Assembly (NCBI RefSeq): GCF_040939305.1
Contig: NZ_CP162511.1
Location: 372,001-436,000 of the forward strand
DNA length: 64,000 nucleotides
Reading direction: 5' to 3'
Source of the DNA: Herbiconiux sp. A18JL235
Lineage (GTDB): Bacteria > Actinomycetota > Actinomycetes > Actinomycetales > Microbacteriaceae
The notes beneath the pieces were generated by a model, which saw only the letters and a program-made list of their open reading frames with translations, was not told the origin of the DNA and did no database searches. Each line of letters starts with the position of its first letter. Position 1 is the first letter of the stretch. Both the position numbers and the translations under genes were made by a program. Shown here in pieces: positions 1 to 8,638 of the stretch.

Positions 1-712
1 CGCCGTTGCAGCCCTCGGAGAGGTACATGAGGTACTCGCCGCCGATGCGCACCGCCTCGCCCTTGGTGTTGCGCGGAATGACCGCACCCTTCACCCAGAG
101 CCTCGTGATCTCGTACGGCACGACGACGCCGCGCTTCTCCCAGTGCACCAGGTCGTCGGAGACGGCGACCATGATGTCGCAGCCGATGCCCTCGAGCGGG
201 TGGCCGAAGGAGGGGTAGCGCTCGTTCTCCTCGGTGCCCTCGAAGTCCCAGATGCCGTTGTAGAACAGCACGTAGCGCCCGTCGTCGCGCTTGTAGATCT
301 TCGGGTCTTCGACGCTCAGCACCTCGTTGTCGCGGGTGGGGTAGACGATCGGGTTGCCCGGGTCGTCGACCCAGCCGCCCGCCGCCGTGTAGCTCGCGTG
401 GCCGATGCGGCTGCACATCGACTCCTTGCGGGGGGATGCGCGGTAGAACAGGTGCAGCGTGTCGCCTTCGACGAGCAGCGACGGGTTGAACACGAAGCCG
501 TCCTTCCAGCCGATGCCGGTGGGGTCGGGCCACTCCCCGGGCTGGGTGAAGGTGAGCGAGTCGTCGCGCCGGAACGGGCCGATCGCCCAGTCGGGGCGGT
601 CGGGGTAGACGGCCGAGAACTGGTCGGTGGTGATGTAGGAGATGAGCGGGTCGTCGAAGCGGGTCGCGGTCTCGTAAGCGGCGCGCAGCAGCTCGGTGGA
701 GATCGGGTGCAT
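1..712 (-). CDS. GH130-like glycoside phosphorylase/hydrolase (3' end outside window)
   Basis: The first 237 codons of a five-bladed beta-propeller carbohydrate enzyme are visible; the C-terminus lies beyond the left edge. Recognisable patches are FNPSLLVEGD near residue 75, the following LFYRASPRKES, and EDPKIYKRDDG, which resemble the conserved blades of GH130 (mannoside phosphorylases and relatives); related GH32/43 propellers cannot be excluded. There is no signal peptide, so it should act in the cytoplasm on an imported oligosaccharide. The ATG at 712 follows a GGATAGGA-type ribosome site and lies 9 bp after the upstream permease stop, making it the last visible gene of the LacI-controlled operon. 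Substrate is not readable from the sequence. Confidence 0.62.
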   Translation of the reverse strand, partial: MHPISTELLRAAYETATRFDDPLISYITTDQFSAVYPDRPDWAIGPFRRDDSLTFTQPGEWPDPTGIGWKDGFVFNPSLLVEGDTLHLFYRASPRKESMCSRIGHASYTAAGGWVDDPGNPIVYPTRDNEVLSVEDPKIYKRDDGRYVLFYNGIWDFEGTEENERYPSFGHPLEGIGCDIMVAVSDDLVHWEKRGVVVPYEITRLWVKGAVIPRNTKGEAVRIGGEYLMYLSEGCNG

Positions 713-721
713 GGGTGGTTC

Positions 722-1555
722 CTATCCTTTGACGGCCGAGCCGACGTCGGTCGACACGAAGTGGCGCTGGAAGACGATGAAGAGGATGACGACGGGTGCC
801 GCGAGCACGACAGCGCCGGCGAGCACCGCCCCGTAGGGGTTGGCGGTGGAGGCCGCCACGTTCGTCACGTAGTTGGCGAGCGAGACGGCGAGCGGCTGCA
901 TCGCCGCGTCTTTGGTGATGAGGAAGGGCCAGAGGAACTCGTTCCACGGCCCGATGAAGGTGAGCAGCACCGCCGTCACGAGTGCCGGCCGCACGAGCGG
1001 CAGGGCCACCCGCCAGAGCAGCTTCAGTTCACCCGCCCCGTCGATGCGCGCGGCGTCGAAGAGCTCGCGCGGCAGCTGCAGGAAGTACTGCCTGAAGATG
1101 AGCACCGCCGTGGAGTTGATGGCGAAGGGCAGGATCATGCCGAGATAGTTGTCGCTCAGCCCGTAGTTGCGTGCGATGAGCACGTAGAGCGGAATCATGA
1201 GCAGCTGGAACGGCACCACCTGCACCAGCAGCACCAGCGCGAAGGTCGCCCCGCGCCCGCGCCACGTGAGGATCGCCAGCGCATACCCGGCGAGCACTCC
1301 GAACACCACGGTGAACAGCACGACGCCGCCGGTGAAGATGCCGGAGTTCACGAGGCCCGCCAGAAGATCGATGCGACTGTTGATGGCCTCGTAGTTCTGC
1401 GTGGTGAGGTTCCCCGGCGAGGGGAACGCGCCCGCCACCGAGGTGTCGGGGCTGGCCTGGAGCGAGCCGACCACCATGTAGTAGAAGGGGAAGAGGAAGA
1501 CCACCGCCCCGAGGCCGAGCACGACCGCTCTGAGTGCGATCTGCATCCTGGTCAT
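722..1555 (-). CDS. carbohydrate ABC transporter permease, MalG/UgpE type
   Basis: This 277-residue inner-membrane permease has about six hydrophobic segments, starting with a helix after MTRMQIALRA. The EAA loop that docks the ATPase reads FDAARIDGAGELKLLW in the C-terminal half. It is the second permease of a CUT1-type importer; no ATPase gene is in this operon, so it probably uses a shared MsmK/UgpC-type ATPase encoded elsewhere (known behaviour of CUT1 systems, inferred here). The start at 1555 was chosen because ATG overlaps the upstream permease stop as ATGA; in-frame sequence further upstream is an antisense-like extension within the neighbouring gene. Confidence 0.93.
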   Translation of the reverse strand: MTRMQIALRAVVLGLGAVVFLFPFYYMVVGSLQASPDTSVAGAFPSPGNLTTQNYEAINSRIDLLAGLVNSGIFTGGVVLFTVVFGVLAGYALAILTWRGRGATFALVLLVQVVPFQLLMIPLYVLIARNYGLSDNYLGMILPFAINSTAVLIFRQYFLQLPRELFDAARIDGAGELKLLWRVALPLVRPALVTAVLLTFIGPWNEFLWPFLITKDAAMQPLAVSLANYVTNVAASTANPYGAVLAGAVVLAAPVVILFIVFQRHFVSTDVGSAVKG

Positions 1556-2433
1556 TCGTCTCTCCCTCCGGCGAAGCGGCGCTGCAGCAGCGCCACGATG
1601 AGCACGGCGATCGTGAGCACGATGCCGAGGGCGGCGGCGAAGCCGGGATGCCCCTGCTGGATGCCGCGCTGGTACATGATGAGCACCGGCGAGGCTGAGG
1701 CACCGTTCGGGCCGCCACCCCCGGTGAGCAGGTAGGGCTCGGTGAACAGGTTCGCCCCGATGACGGTGGAGAGCATGAGCACCAGAACCGTGGCCTGTCT
1801 GACGCCAGGGACGGTGACGGAGAAGAAGCTCCGCACTGCCCCGGCGCCGTCGGTGGAGGCCGACTCGTACAGCTCGCGCGGCACGTTCTGCAGCGCCGCG
1901 AGGTAGAGCAGGATGTAGAACCCGAGCTGCTTCCAGGTGACGAACAGGGCGATGGTCGGCATGGCGAGAGTCGGGTTGACCAGCCACGACGGATCGGGTG
2001 CGAGCGGCCCCAGGATGTTGTTCACCAGTCCGTCGCCGCCGAACAGGAACAGCCACACCCCCACCAGCGCCACGCTCGCCGTGACGTAGGGCACGTAGTA
2101 GCTCACCCGGAGGAAGGTGCGCAGGTGCACCACCCGGTTCAGCGCGGTGGCCAGCACGATCGACAGCACCACGGTGAGCGGCACGTTGATGACGAGGAAC
2201 ACCAGCACGTTGCCGAACGACTGCAGCACGGCGGGGTCGGTGAGCACGGCGACGTAGTTGTCGAAGCCCACGAAGGGCTTCTCCACGTCGACCCCGGGTG
2301 CGGTGAAGAAGTAGTCGAAGAACGACATGTACACCGCGAAGCCGAGCGGGTAGGCGAATACCACCGCCGCGAACACCAGGTAGGGGGCACCGAACAGCCA
2401 GCCGATGGGCTGGGCGCCGAGGAGGCGCTTCAT
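1552..2433 (-). CDS. sugar ABC transporter permease, MalF/UgpA type
   Basis: This 293-residue polytopic membrane protein starts MKRLLGAQPIGWLFG and has about six transmembrane helices. An EAA motif (YESASTDGAGAVRSFF) lies in the second half, typical of MalF/UgpA-like subunits that pair with a MalG-type partner. It begins 4 bp after the binding-protein stop and shares an ATGA overlap with the second permease, so the three are cotranscribed and translationally coupled. The pair forms the membrane channel for the sugar bound by the upstream lipoprotein. Confidence 0.93.
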   Translation of the reverse strand: MKRLLGAQPIGWLFGAPYLVFAAVVFAYPLGFAVYMSFFDYFFTAPGVDVEKPFVGFDNYVAVLTDPAVLQSFGNVLVFLVINVPLTVVLSIVLATALNRVVHLRTFLRVSYYVPYVTASVALVGVWLFLFGGDGLVNNILGPLAPDPSWLVNPTLAMPTIALFVTWKQLGFYILLYLAALQNVPRELYESASTDGAGAVRSFFSVTVPGVRQATVLVLMLSTVIGANLFTEPYLLTGGGGPNGASASPVLIMYQRGIQQGHPGFAAALGIVLTIAVLIVALLQRRFAGGRDE

Positions 2434-2437
2434 ACGA

Positions 2438-3736
2438 TCACCCCTGGTCGGCGAGGCCGTCGATCTTCGCCGCCGCGTCGTCGAGGGCCTTCTTCACGTC
2501 GCCGTCGCCGCTGATGATCGCGCTCGTGTAGGCGTCGCGGAGTGCCTGCATCATGGCCACTGCCTCCGGGTCGGTGGGGTCTTCGACCGTGCGGGCCGCC
2601 TGGTCGCCGAACACCTCGTACGACGGGTTCGCCGCGAAGTAGTCGGAGTAGGTGGTGGCGAGGTCGGTGCGCAGCGGCATCTGGCCGGTGACCTCGAGCA
2701 GCTGACCGTCCTGCTCCTCGCTGGTGGCGAACTTCAGCACGTCCCACGCGGTGCCCTGGTTCTCGCACGAGCTGTACATGCCCACCGACTTGGCGTCGGA
2801 GAAGGTGTAGGTCTCGTCGGCGGGAGTGCCGTTCTCGGTGGGAACGGGAACGACGCCCCAGTTCTTGATGGTCTCGCCGTAGTAGGCGATGGCCCAGGGT
2901 CCGACGATCGCCATGGCGGCCTTGCCGTCGACGAAGGCGTCGCCCTCGTACTTCTCCTTGCCGGCGAGGTCGTCGGCGTAGACGCTGCGCCAGAAGTCGC
3001 CCACGGCGTAGCCCGCGTCGTCGGCGAAGGTCGCCTTGCCGTCTTCGACGATCTGCTGGCCGCCGGTCTGCGCGGCGAACAGCGGGATGTAGTCGAAGTT
3101 CGGCTGGAAGAACTCGCTGGTGGGCGAGGGGTTGATGGCGTAGTCGGCGGCGCCCGAGTCGACGATCTGCTTCGCCGAGGCGAGGAACTCGTCGTAGGTC
3201 GACAGCGAGGGGTTCTCGGGGTCGAGTCCGGCGGCGGAGAACAGATCCTTGTTGTAGAAGATCATGACGGGGTTCGACTTCCAGGGCAGCTGGTAGTAGT
3301 CGCCGTCGGCCGACTTGTACTGGTCGGCGGTCGCGCCGCTGCGCTCCTCGATGTAGGAAGCGCCGTCGGAGAACGACGACAGGTCGACGAGGCCGCCCTG
3401 CTTCTGGAACTGCCCGGTCGCGGCCGGGAGGTTGTTGAACACCAGGCACGGGGTGGTGCCTGCAGTGATCGCGGCGGTGATGACCTCTTCGCTGCTCTTG
3501 CCGGCGGGGATCTCCTGAGCCGAGATCTCCTCGTCGGGGTGCTCGGCGTTCCAGGCCTCCACCATCTGCTTGCCCCACTCCACCTCGGCGGCGTTGTTGG
3601 AGTACCAGATGGTGATGGGGCCGCGCGCCGTGGTGGCGTCGGAGGCCTCGCCCCCTCCGCCGCTGCTGCAGGCGGTGAGGCTGAGTGCTGCCGCCGCCGT
3701 GGCGGCGAGGACTGCTGTGCGGGTGCGTCGTTGCAC
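2438..3736 (-). CDS. extracellular sugar-binding lipoprotein, SBP family 1
   Basis: This 432-residue protein carries a lipoprotein signal: a basic N-terminus MQRRTRT, a hydrophobic stretch and the lipobox LTAC with Cys23 as the lipidation site. A Gly/Ser linker and a periplasmic-binding fold follow (ITIWYSNNAAEVEWGKQMVEA at the start of the mature domain, then YYQLPWKSNPVMIFYN). It captures an oligosaccharide outside the membrane and delivers it to the two permeases encoded immediately downstream. It starts 9 bp after the lacI stop, so the regulator lies at the head of the same operon. Ligand identity is unknown; the GH130-like enzyme suggests a beta-mannoside or similar glycoside. Confidence 0.95.
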   Translation of the reverse strand: MQRRTRTAVLAATAAAALSLTACSSGGGGEASDATTARGPITIWYSNNAAEVEWGKQMVEAWNAEHPDEEISAQEIPAGKSSEEVITAAITAGTTPCLVFNNLPAATGQFQKQGGLVDLSSFSDGASYIEERSGATADQYKSADGDYYQLPWKSNPVMIFYNKDLFSAAGLDPENPSLSTYDEFLASAKQIVDSGAADYAINPSPTSEFFQPNFDYIPLFAAQTGGQQIVEDGKATFADDAGYAVGDFWRSVYADDLAGKEKYEGDAFVDGKAAMAIVGPWAIAYYGETIKNWGVVPVPTENGTPADETYTFSDAKSVGMYSSCENQGTAWDVLKFATSEEQDGQLLEVTGQMPLRTDLATTYSDYFAANPSYEVFGDQAARTVEDPTDPEAVAMMQALRDAYTSAIISGDGDVKKALDDAAAKIDGLADQG

Positions 3737-3745
3737 GGGTGTCTC

Positions 3746-4786
3746 CTATCTCGTCGACGGTGCGACCGTCGGTGGTGGTGCGATGGAACCGCGGGGGATG
3801 AAGGCCGCGGCGGGGAGCGTGACATCGTCGGATGCCCCGGTCTCGATGAGGGTGAGCAGCGACCGGGCCGCGGCTCGCCCCCACTCGGCCGGGTCGTTGC
3901 CGACCGTGGCGAGCGGGGGGAAGAGGTAGCGCGACATCTCCGAACCGTCCATGCCGGTGATGGAGAGGTCGTCGGGGAGGCGCCGCCCGAGCTCCTGGGC
4001 CACCGCCATGCCGGCGATGGCCATCGGGTCGTTCGCGAACACGATGGCGGTGGGCGGGTTCTCGGAGGAGAGCAGGGCGTGCGTCGCCTGCGCCCCGGCG
4101 TCGGGGGAGAAGTCGGCGGCGACCACGACCGCTTCACCACCACGGCTCGTCACCGCCTCGGCGAACTGGTCGCGGCGGCGGGTGCCGTGCAGCATCCGGT
4201 CGTCTCCTGCGACGTGGGCGATGCGCACGTGCCCGAGGTCGCGGAGGCGCTCCACCACGGCGTCGATGCCGTGACCGTAGTCGCGGTCGATGACGGGGAA
4301 GACGCTCGGCACGTCGGGGCGGCCGAGCGTGACGGCGGGGAGGCCGAGGCCGTCGAGCAGCGAGATGCGTGGGTCGGCGTGGCGGAGGTCGGTGAGGAAG
4401 ACGCCGTCGACGCGGCTCTCGGCGGCGAGCTTGCGGTAGGTGGCGAGCTCGCGTTCCTCGTCGGGAACGACGCTCAGCACCATGACGCGCCCCGCGTCGG
4501 CGAGCACCGACTCGACGCCCGAGATGAAGGCGGGGAAGAAGGGGTCGGAGCCGATGATGGTGGGGTCGCGCAGCACCACCAGCCCGAGCGCGTAGGCGGT
4601 GCGGGTGGTGAGCGATCGGGCGTTCGGGTTCGGGCTCCAGCCGAGCTCGGCGGCGGCGGTGAGGATGCGCTCGCGGGTTCCCGCGGAGACGCCCGGGCGG
4701 CCGTTGAAGACGAACGAGACGAGGCCCTTCGAGACGCCGGCCTGCTGGGCCACGTCGCTGATGGTCGGCTTCCTGCTCACCTTCAC
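3746..4786 (-). CDS. LacI-family transcriptional regulator of the GH130/ABC operon
   Basis: This 346-residue protein has an N-terminal LacI helix-turn-helix (PTISDVAQQAGVSKGLVSFVFNG, about residues 7-29), the hinge NPNARSLTT and a type 1 periplasmic-binding-like effector domain (VVLRDPTIIGSDPFFPAFISG, then AIVFANDPMAIAG and ITGMDGSEMSRY). It probably represses its own operon and the divergent SMP-30-like gene through two identical operator boxes at 4822-4860. It is first in the operon, 9 bp ahead of the binding-protein gene, implying autoregulation. The effector is likely the transported sugar or a breakdown product; that is inference. Confidence 0.95.
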   Translation of the reverse strand: MKVSRKPTISDVAQQAGVSKGLVSFVFNGRPGVSAGTRERILTAAAELGWSPNPNARSLTTRTAYALGLVVLRDPTIIGSDPFFPAFISGVESVLADAGRVMVLSVVPDEERELATYRKLAAESRVDGVFLTDLRHADPRISLLDGLGLPAVTLGRPDVPSVFPVIDRDYGHGIDAVVERLRDLGHVRIAHVAGDDRMLHGTRRRDQFAEAVTSRGGEAVVVAADFSPDAGAQATHALLSSENPPTAIVFANDPMAIAGMAVAQELGRRLPDDLSITGMDGSEMSRYLFPPLATVGNDPAEWGRAAARSLLTLIETGASDDVTLPAAAFIPRGSIAPPPTVAPSTR

Positions 4787-4821
4787 CTGCCTCCTCGTCG
4801 AGTCCGGCGCGGGCCGTCAGC

Positions 4822-4860
4822 CCTATACCGGTTTAGCTCGATCAACCTATACCGGTTTAG
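4822..4860. promoter_or_regulatory. paired LacI-type operators between divergent genes
   Basis: Two identical 15-bp copies of CCTATACCGGTTTAG lie at 4822-4836 and 4846-4860, in the 110-bp gap between the lacI gene and the SMP-30-like gene. Each is a near-palindrome around ACCGGT, the CpG-centred symmetry usual for LacI-family sites. Their centres are exactly 24 bp apart, so both lie on the same face of the helix. The placement suits simultaneous control of both divergent promoters by the adjacent regulator. Confidence 0.78.
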
Positions 4861-4896
4861 GACGCAGGTCAAGAGTTGCGCCGATAGCCTTGTCGC

Positions 4897-5760
4897 ATGC
4901 GAGCAGAGCAGCTGACCGACTCCATCACCTACCACGGCGAGGGCGCCGTGTGGCACGAGGGGTGGGGCGGGCTGAAGCTCGTCGACATGCTCGCGGGCGA
5001 CGTGCTGACGATCGGGGCCGACGGCGGCGTCGACCGGCTGCACACCGGGTCGCCGGTGGCGTGCGTGGTGCGGCCGCGAGCATCCGGGGGCTTCGTCGTA
5101 GTGACCGAGCGCGAGTTCACCCTGTGGAACGCGGCGGGGGAGAATGAGTGGGCCTCTGAGCCCGTCGTCGAGGAGGGACTGCGCTTCAACGAGGGCACCT
5201 GCGACCCGGCCGGGCGGCTTCTGTGCGGCACCCTCGCCTACGGCATCGTCGAGGGGGCGGCGAGCATGTACCGGCTCGAGGTAGACGGCGACGACCGTGC
5301 GGTCACCCGCCTGTTCGGCGGCCTCACCATCTCGAACGGTCTCGGCTTCACCGCCGACGGCTCCCGCGCCTACTACGCCGACACCCCGACCCAGCGGGTC
5401 GACGTGTTCCAGGTGGGCGCCGACGCCTCACTCGGTGTGCGCCGGCCGTGGGTCGTCGTCCCGAAGGAGACGGGAAGCCCCGACGGGCTCTGCGTCGATT
5501 CCGCGGGCGGGGTGTGGGTCGCTCTCTGGGGCGGCTCCGCGGTGCACCACTACGACGCCGACGGGGTGCTCGACGAGGTGGTGGAGGTGCCGGGCGTCAC
5601 CCAGGTCACCTCGTGCACCCTCGGCGGCCCCGACCTCCGCACCCTCTACATCACCACCTCCCGCGAGGGCCTCCCCGCCCACGCCGAGCCCGCGGCGGGC
5701 GCCGTGTTCGCCGCCCCCGCCGCCACCCCCGGGGTTCCCACGCTCGAGTTCGCGGGCTGA
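4897..5760 (+). CDS. SMP-30/gluconolactonase-like beta-propeller protein
   Basis: This 287-residue cytoplasmic protein has the SMP-30/gluconolactonase/LRE layout: GEGAVWHE near residue 14 carries the first metal-ligand Glu, EGLRFNEGTCDPAGR supplies the conserved N-x-G-x-x-D patch, and TISNGLGFTADGSRAYYADT and GSPDGLCVDSAGGVWVALWGG are further blade motifs. Family members are metal-dependent lactonases acting on sugar lactones. It is divergent from the lacI operon and shares its double operator, so it probably acts in the same sugar pathway, hydrolysing an aldonolactone. A perfect hairpin repeat follows 46 bp after the stop. Confidence 0.88.
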   Translation: MRAEQLTDSITYHGEGAVWHEGWGGLKLVDMLAGDVLTIGADGGVDRLHTGSPVACVVRPRASGGFVVVTEREFTLWNAAGENEWASEPVVEEGLRFNEGTCDPAGRLLCGTLAYGIVEGAASMYRLEVDGDDRAVTRLFGGLTISNGLGFTADGSRAYYADTPTQRVDVFQVGADASLGVRRPWVVVPKETGSPDGLCVDSAGGVWVALWGGSAVHHYDADGVLDEVVEVPGVTQVTSCTLGGPDLRTLYITTSREGLPAHAEPAAGAVFAAPAATPGVPTLEFAG

Positions 5761-5806
5761 GCCGCCCCTCGCCCCCTGCCCCGCGCATCCTCTCCCATCG
5801 AGCGGA

Positions 5807-5847
5807 CGCAAAGTGCCCCCTCCCGGCCGCGGAGGGGGCACTTTGCG
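5807..5847. repeat. CAAAGTGC-family hairpin repeat, copy 1
   Basis: A perfect 17-bp inverted repeat with left arm CGCAAAGTGCCCCCTCC (5807-5823) and right arm 5831-5847, separated by a 7-nt loop. It lies between the SMP-30-like stop and the UvrA-like start. It is the same element type as the hairpins near 17.1, 29.5, 33.6-33.9 and 36.4 kb. It could act as a terminator, but there is no clear T-run. Confidence 0.85.
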
Positions 5848-5933
5848 CGCAGTCGAGGGTGCAGGCCCGCCGCCGCTTGCTGCGGGAAGGGTTCCCCGGT
5901 GCGGAAACGGCGCTCGGGGTCAGACTGGAGGGG

Positions 5934-8573
5934 ATGACTGCACACGACGCCCGCGAGCCCCGCCCTGCCCGAAGCCCATTCGATCTGGTGCGGGTGCGGG
6001 GTGCCCGTGAGCACAATCTGCAGAACGTCGACGTCGATCTGCCGCGCGACGCCCTCGTGGTCTTCACGGGCGTCTCGGGGTCGGGCAAGAGCTCGCTGGC
6101 CTTCGGCACGATCTACGCCGAGGCGCAGCGCCGCTACTTCGAGTCGGTGGCCCCCTACGCCCGCCGGCTGATCGACCAGGTCGGTGTCGCCGACGTCGAC
6201 TCCATCGACGGGCTCCCGCCGGCCGTCGCCCTCCCGCAGCAGCGCACCGGAGGGAGCGCCCGCTCGACCGTCGGCAGCGCCACGACCATCTCGAGCGTGG
6301 TGCGCATGCTCTTCTCCCGGGTGGGAACCTACCCGCCCGGCGCGCCGATGCTCTTCGCCGAAGACTTCTCGCCCAACACCGTGCAGGGCGCCTGCCCCAC
6401 CTGCCACGGCATCGGCCGGGTGTTCGACGTGCCGCTCGAGCTCATGGTGCCCGACGACTCGCTGAGCATCCGCGAGGGGGCCCTAGCCGCGTGGCCCACC
6501 GCCTGGCACGGCAAGCAGCTGCGCGACAGCCTCATCTCGCTCGGCTACGACGTCGACGTTCCGTGGCGCGAGCTCTCCGAGGAGCAGCGCAGCTGGGCGC
6601 TGTTCACCGACGAGTCGCCGCAGGTGCCCATCTTCACCGACCGGTCGCCGGCCGAGGTGCGCAAGGCCGTCGCCGCCGGCCGCACGCCGCGGTACATGAG
6701 CACCTTCCTCGGGGTGCGGCGCTACGTGCTCGACACCTTCGCCAACTCCAAGAGCGCCAGGATGCGCGAGCGCGCGTCGAGCTTCATGCGAAGTGTGCCG
6801 TGCCCGAGCTGTGGCGGCCGTCGGCTCAAGCCCGAAGCCCTCGCGGTGACCTTCGAGGGTCGCAGCGTCACCGACGTCGCCGCGATGCCGCTCGACGAAC
6901 TGGCCGAGCTGATGGCCGTCGCGCTCCGCCCCGAGTGGGAGCCCCTGGGTGCGCCGCCGCTTCCCGCCGAGAAGCGCCTCGCCGCGCAGCGGCTCGTCGA
7001 CGAGCTGCTGGCCCGCCTGGCCCCCATCACCGACCTCGGCCTCGGCTACCTGTCGCTCGACCGCACCACGATCACCCTCTCCACGGGTGAGCTGCAGCGC
7101 ATGCGGTTGGCAACGCAGGTGCTCTCGCAGTTGTTCGGCGTGGTGTTCGTGCTCGACGAGCCCTCGGCGGGACTCCACCCGGCCGACACGACGGCGCTGC
7201 TCGGCATCCTGCGCCGGCTGCGCGACAGCGGCAACTCGGTGTTCTTCGTCGAGCACTCGCTCGACGTCATCCGCGAGGCCGATTGGATCGTCGACATCGG
7301 CCCTGGCCCCGGCGCGACGGGCGGGCGGGTGGTCTACTCGGGTGAGCTCGAGGGGCTGCGCGGTGCCGAGGAATCGGTGACACGCCGGTACCTGTTCGGA
7401 GACGAGCTCGCCTCTGCGACGCAGCGCCGTGCATCCGGCCCCCGTACCGCGGATGGTGTTCTGGAGCTCAGCGGCGTGACCCGCAACAACCTGGCGGGGC
7501 TGTCGGTGTCGTTCCCGCTGGGGTGCCTGACGGCGGTCACGGGAGTCTCGGGGTCGGGCAAGTCGACGCTGGTGAACCAGGCCGTGCCCGACCTGCTGCG
7601 CGCCAGCCTAGCGAGCGAGGTCGACGAGCGTGAGGGTGGGGCAAGCGGGTCGGGCGGGACGGGTGGTTCGGGCGGCCCGGGCGCTGAGAAGACGCCGGAT
7701 GCGCCTGCCGACGACCTGCTGCTCACCCCGGCTCCCGCGGCTACCGTGGGGCGCGCATCCGGGCCGGCCGATCGGCTGCGGCGGGTGGTGCAGGTCAGCC
7801 AGAAGCCGATCGGGCGCACGCCGCGATCGAACGTGGCGACGTACACCGGGCTGTTCGACCGCATCCGGGCCCTGTTCGCGGCGACCCCCGAGGCGCGCAG
7901 GCGGCGCTACGCCGCCAGTCGCTTCTCGTTCAACCTGCCGAGCGGCCGGTGCCCCACGTGCAAGGGCGAGGGCACCATGGAGGTCGAGCTGCTCTTCCTG
8001 CCGACGGTGCACGCGCCCTGCAGCACCTGCCACGGGGCGCGGTACAACAGCGAGACGTTGGAGATCAGGTACGAGGGCTTGAGCATCGCCGAGGTGCTCG
8101 CGCTCAGCGTGACTCGCGCGCGCGATCTGTTCGCCAGCGACCCCGAGGCGGTGCGGCACCTGGATGCGCTGCTCGATGTCGGCCTGGGCTACGTGGCCCT
8201 CGGGCAGCCGGCCACCGAGCTGTCGGGCGGTGAGGCCCAGCGGGTGAAGCTCGCGTCGGAGCTGCGTCGCGTGCAGCGCGGAGACACCCTGTACCTGCTC
8301 GACGAACCCACCTCGGGGCTGCACCCGGCCGACACCGACCGCCTGCTGGAGCACCTGCAACAGCTGGTCGACGGCGGCAACACGGTGATCATGGTGGAGC
8401 ACGACATGCGGGTGGTGGCCCAGGCCGACTGGGTGATCGACCTCGGCCCGGGTGCGGGCGACGCGGGCGGGCGCGTGATGGCCGCGGGCACGCCGCGCGA
8501 GGTCGCTGCCGCGGAGCCGAGCGTCACGGCGCCGTTCCTGGCCGCCGCGCTCGGGGCCGCCGGTCGACTCTGA
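5934..8573 (+). CDS. UvrA-like ABC ATPase (short UvrA paralogue)
   Basis: This 879-residue tandem ABC ATPase resembles excinuclease subunit A. It has two Walker A motifs (GVSGSGKSS at 46-54 and GVSGSGKST in the second half), two Walker B motifs ([22 protein letters not shown]) and UvrA zinc-finger cysteine pairs (CPTCHG, CPSCGG, CPTCKG and CSTCHG). The second ABC signature is canonical (LSGGEAQR), but the first reads LSTGELQR. A Gly/Ser/Ala-rich insert precedes the PIGRTPRSN motif. It is shorter than housekeeping UvrA (about 950 residues) and stands alone, without uvrB or uvrC, fitting the UvrA-like class linked to drug tolerance. The ATG at 5934 was chosen because the domain begins there; upstream in-frame sequence overlaps the preceding gene. 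Confidence 0.9.
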   Translation: MTAHDAREPRPARSPFDLVRVRGAREHNLQNVDVDLPRDALVVFTGVSGSGKSSLAFGTIYAEAQRRYFESVAPYARRLIDQVGVADVDSIDGLPPAVALPQQRTGGSARSTVGSATTISSVVRMLFSRVGTYPPGAPMLFAEDFSPNTVQGACPTCHGIGRVFDVPLELMVPDDSLSIREGALAAWPTAWHGKQLRDSLISLGYDVDVPWRELSEEQRSWALFTDESPQVPIFTDRSPAEVRKAVAAGRTPRYMSTFLGVRRYVLDTFANSKSARMRERASSFMRSVPCPSCGGRRLKPEALAVTFEGRSVTDVAAMPLDELAELMAVALRPEWEPLGAPPLPAEKRLAAQRLVDELLARLAPITDLGLGYLSLDRTTITLSTGELQRMRLATQVLSQLFGVVFVLDEPSAGLHPADTTALLGILRRLRDSGNSVFFVEHSLDVIREADWIVDIGPGPGATGGRVVYSGELEGLRGAEESVTRRYLFGDELASATQRRASGPRTADGVLELSGVTRNNLAGLSVSFPLGCLTAVTGVSGSGKSTLVNQAVPDLLRASLASEVDEREGGASGSGGTGGSGGPGAEKTPDAPADDLLLTPAPAATVGRASGPADRLRRVVQVSQKPIGRTPRSNVATYTGLFDRIRALFAATPEARRRRYAASRFSFNLPSGRCPTCKGEGTMEVELLFLPTVHAPCSTCHGARYNSETLEIRYEGLSIAEVLALSVTRARDLFASDPEAVRHLDALLDVGLGYVALGQPATELSGGEAQRVKLASELRRVQRGDTLYLLDEPTSGLHPADTDRLLEHLQQLVDGGNTVIMVEHDMRVVAQADWVIDLGPGAGDAGGRVMAAGTPREVAAAEPSVTAPFLAAALGAAGRL

Positions 8574-8616
8574 GCGCAGAACCGTCCGTGACGTCCCGGC
8601 ACACCTCGACGTGAAT

Positions 8617-8637
8617 GTCAGTGGTTCGAAGACTGAC
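8617..8637. terminator. small stem-loop between convergent genes
   Basis: GTCAGT (8617-8622) and ACTGAC (8632-8637) form a 6-bp stem with a 9-nt loop in the 65-bp gap between the UvrA-like stop and the convergent dehydrogenase stop. Position suggests a bidirectional terminator, but the stem is short and no T-run is present. Confidence 0.35.
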
Positions 8638-8638
8638 C

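Noticed and set aside
143..1735. Long open frame on the plus strand opposite the permease genes
   Set aside because: It is an antisense shadow: Arg/His/Glu-rich composition, no domain motifs, and the minus-strand permeases are clear.
2405..4915. 836-codon plus-strand frame across the binding protein and lacI
   Set aside because: GC-rich third-position bias of the real minus-strand genes keeps this frame open; no recognisable protein features.
5223..5933. N-terminal extension of the UvrA-like gene
   Set aside because: It would overlap the SMP-30-like gene out of frame and is Arg/Pro-rich; the domain starts at 5934.
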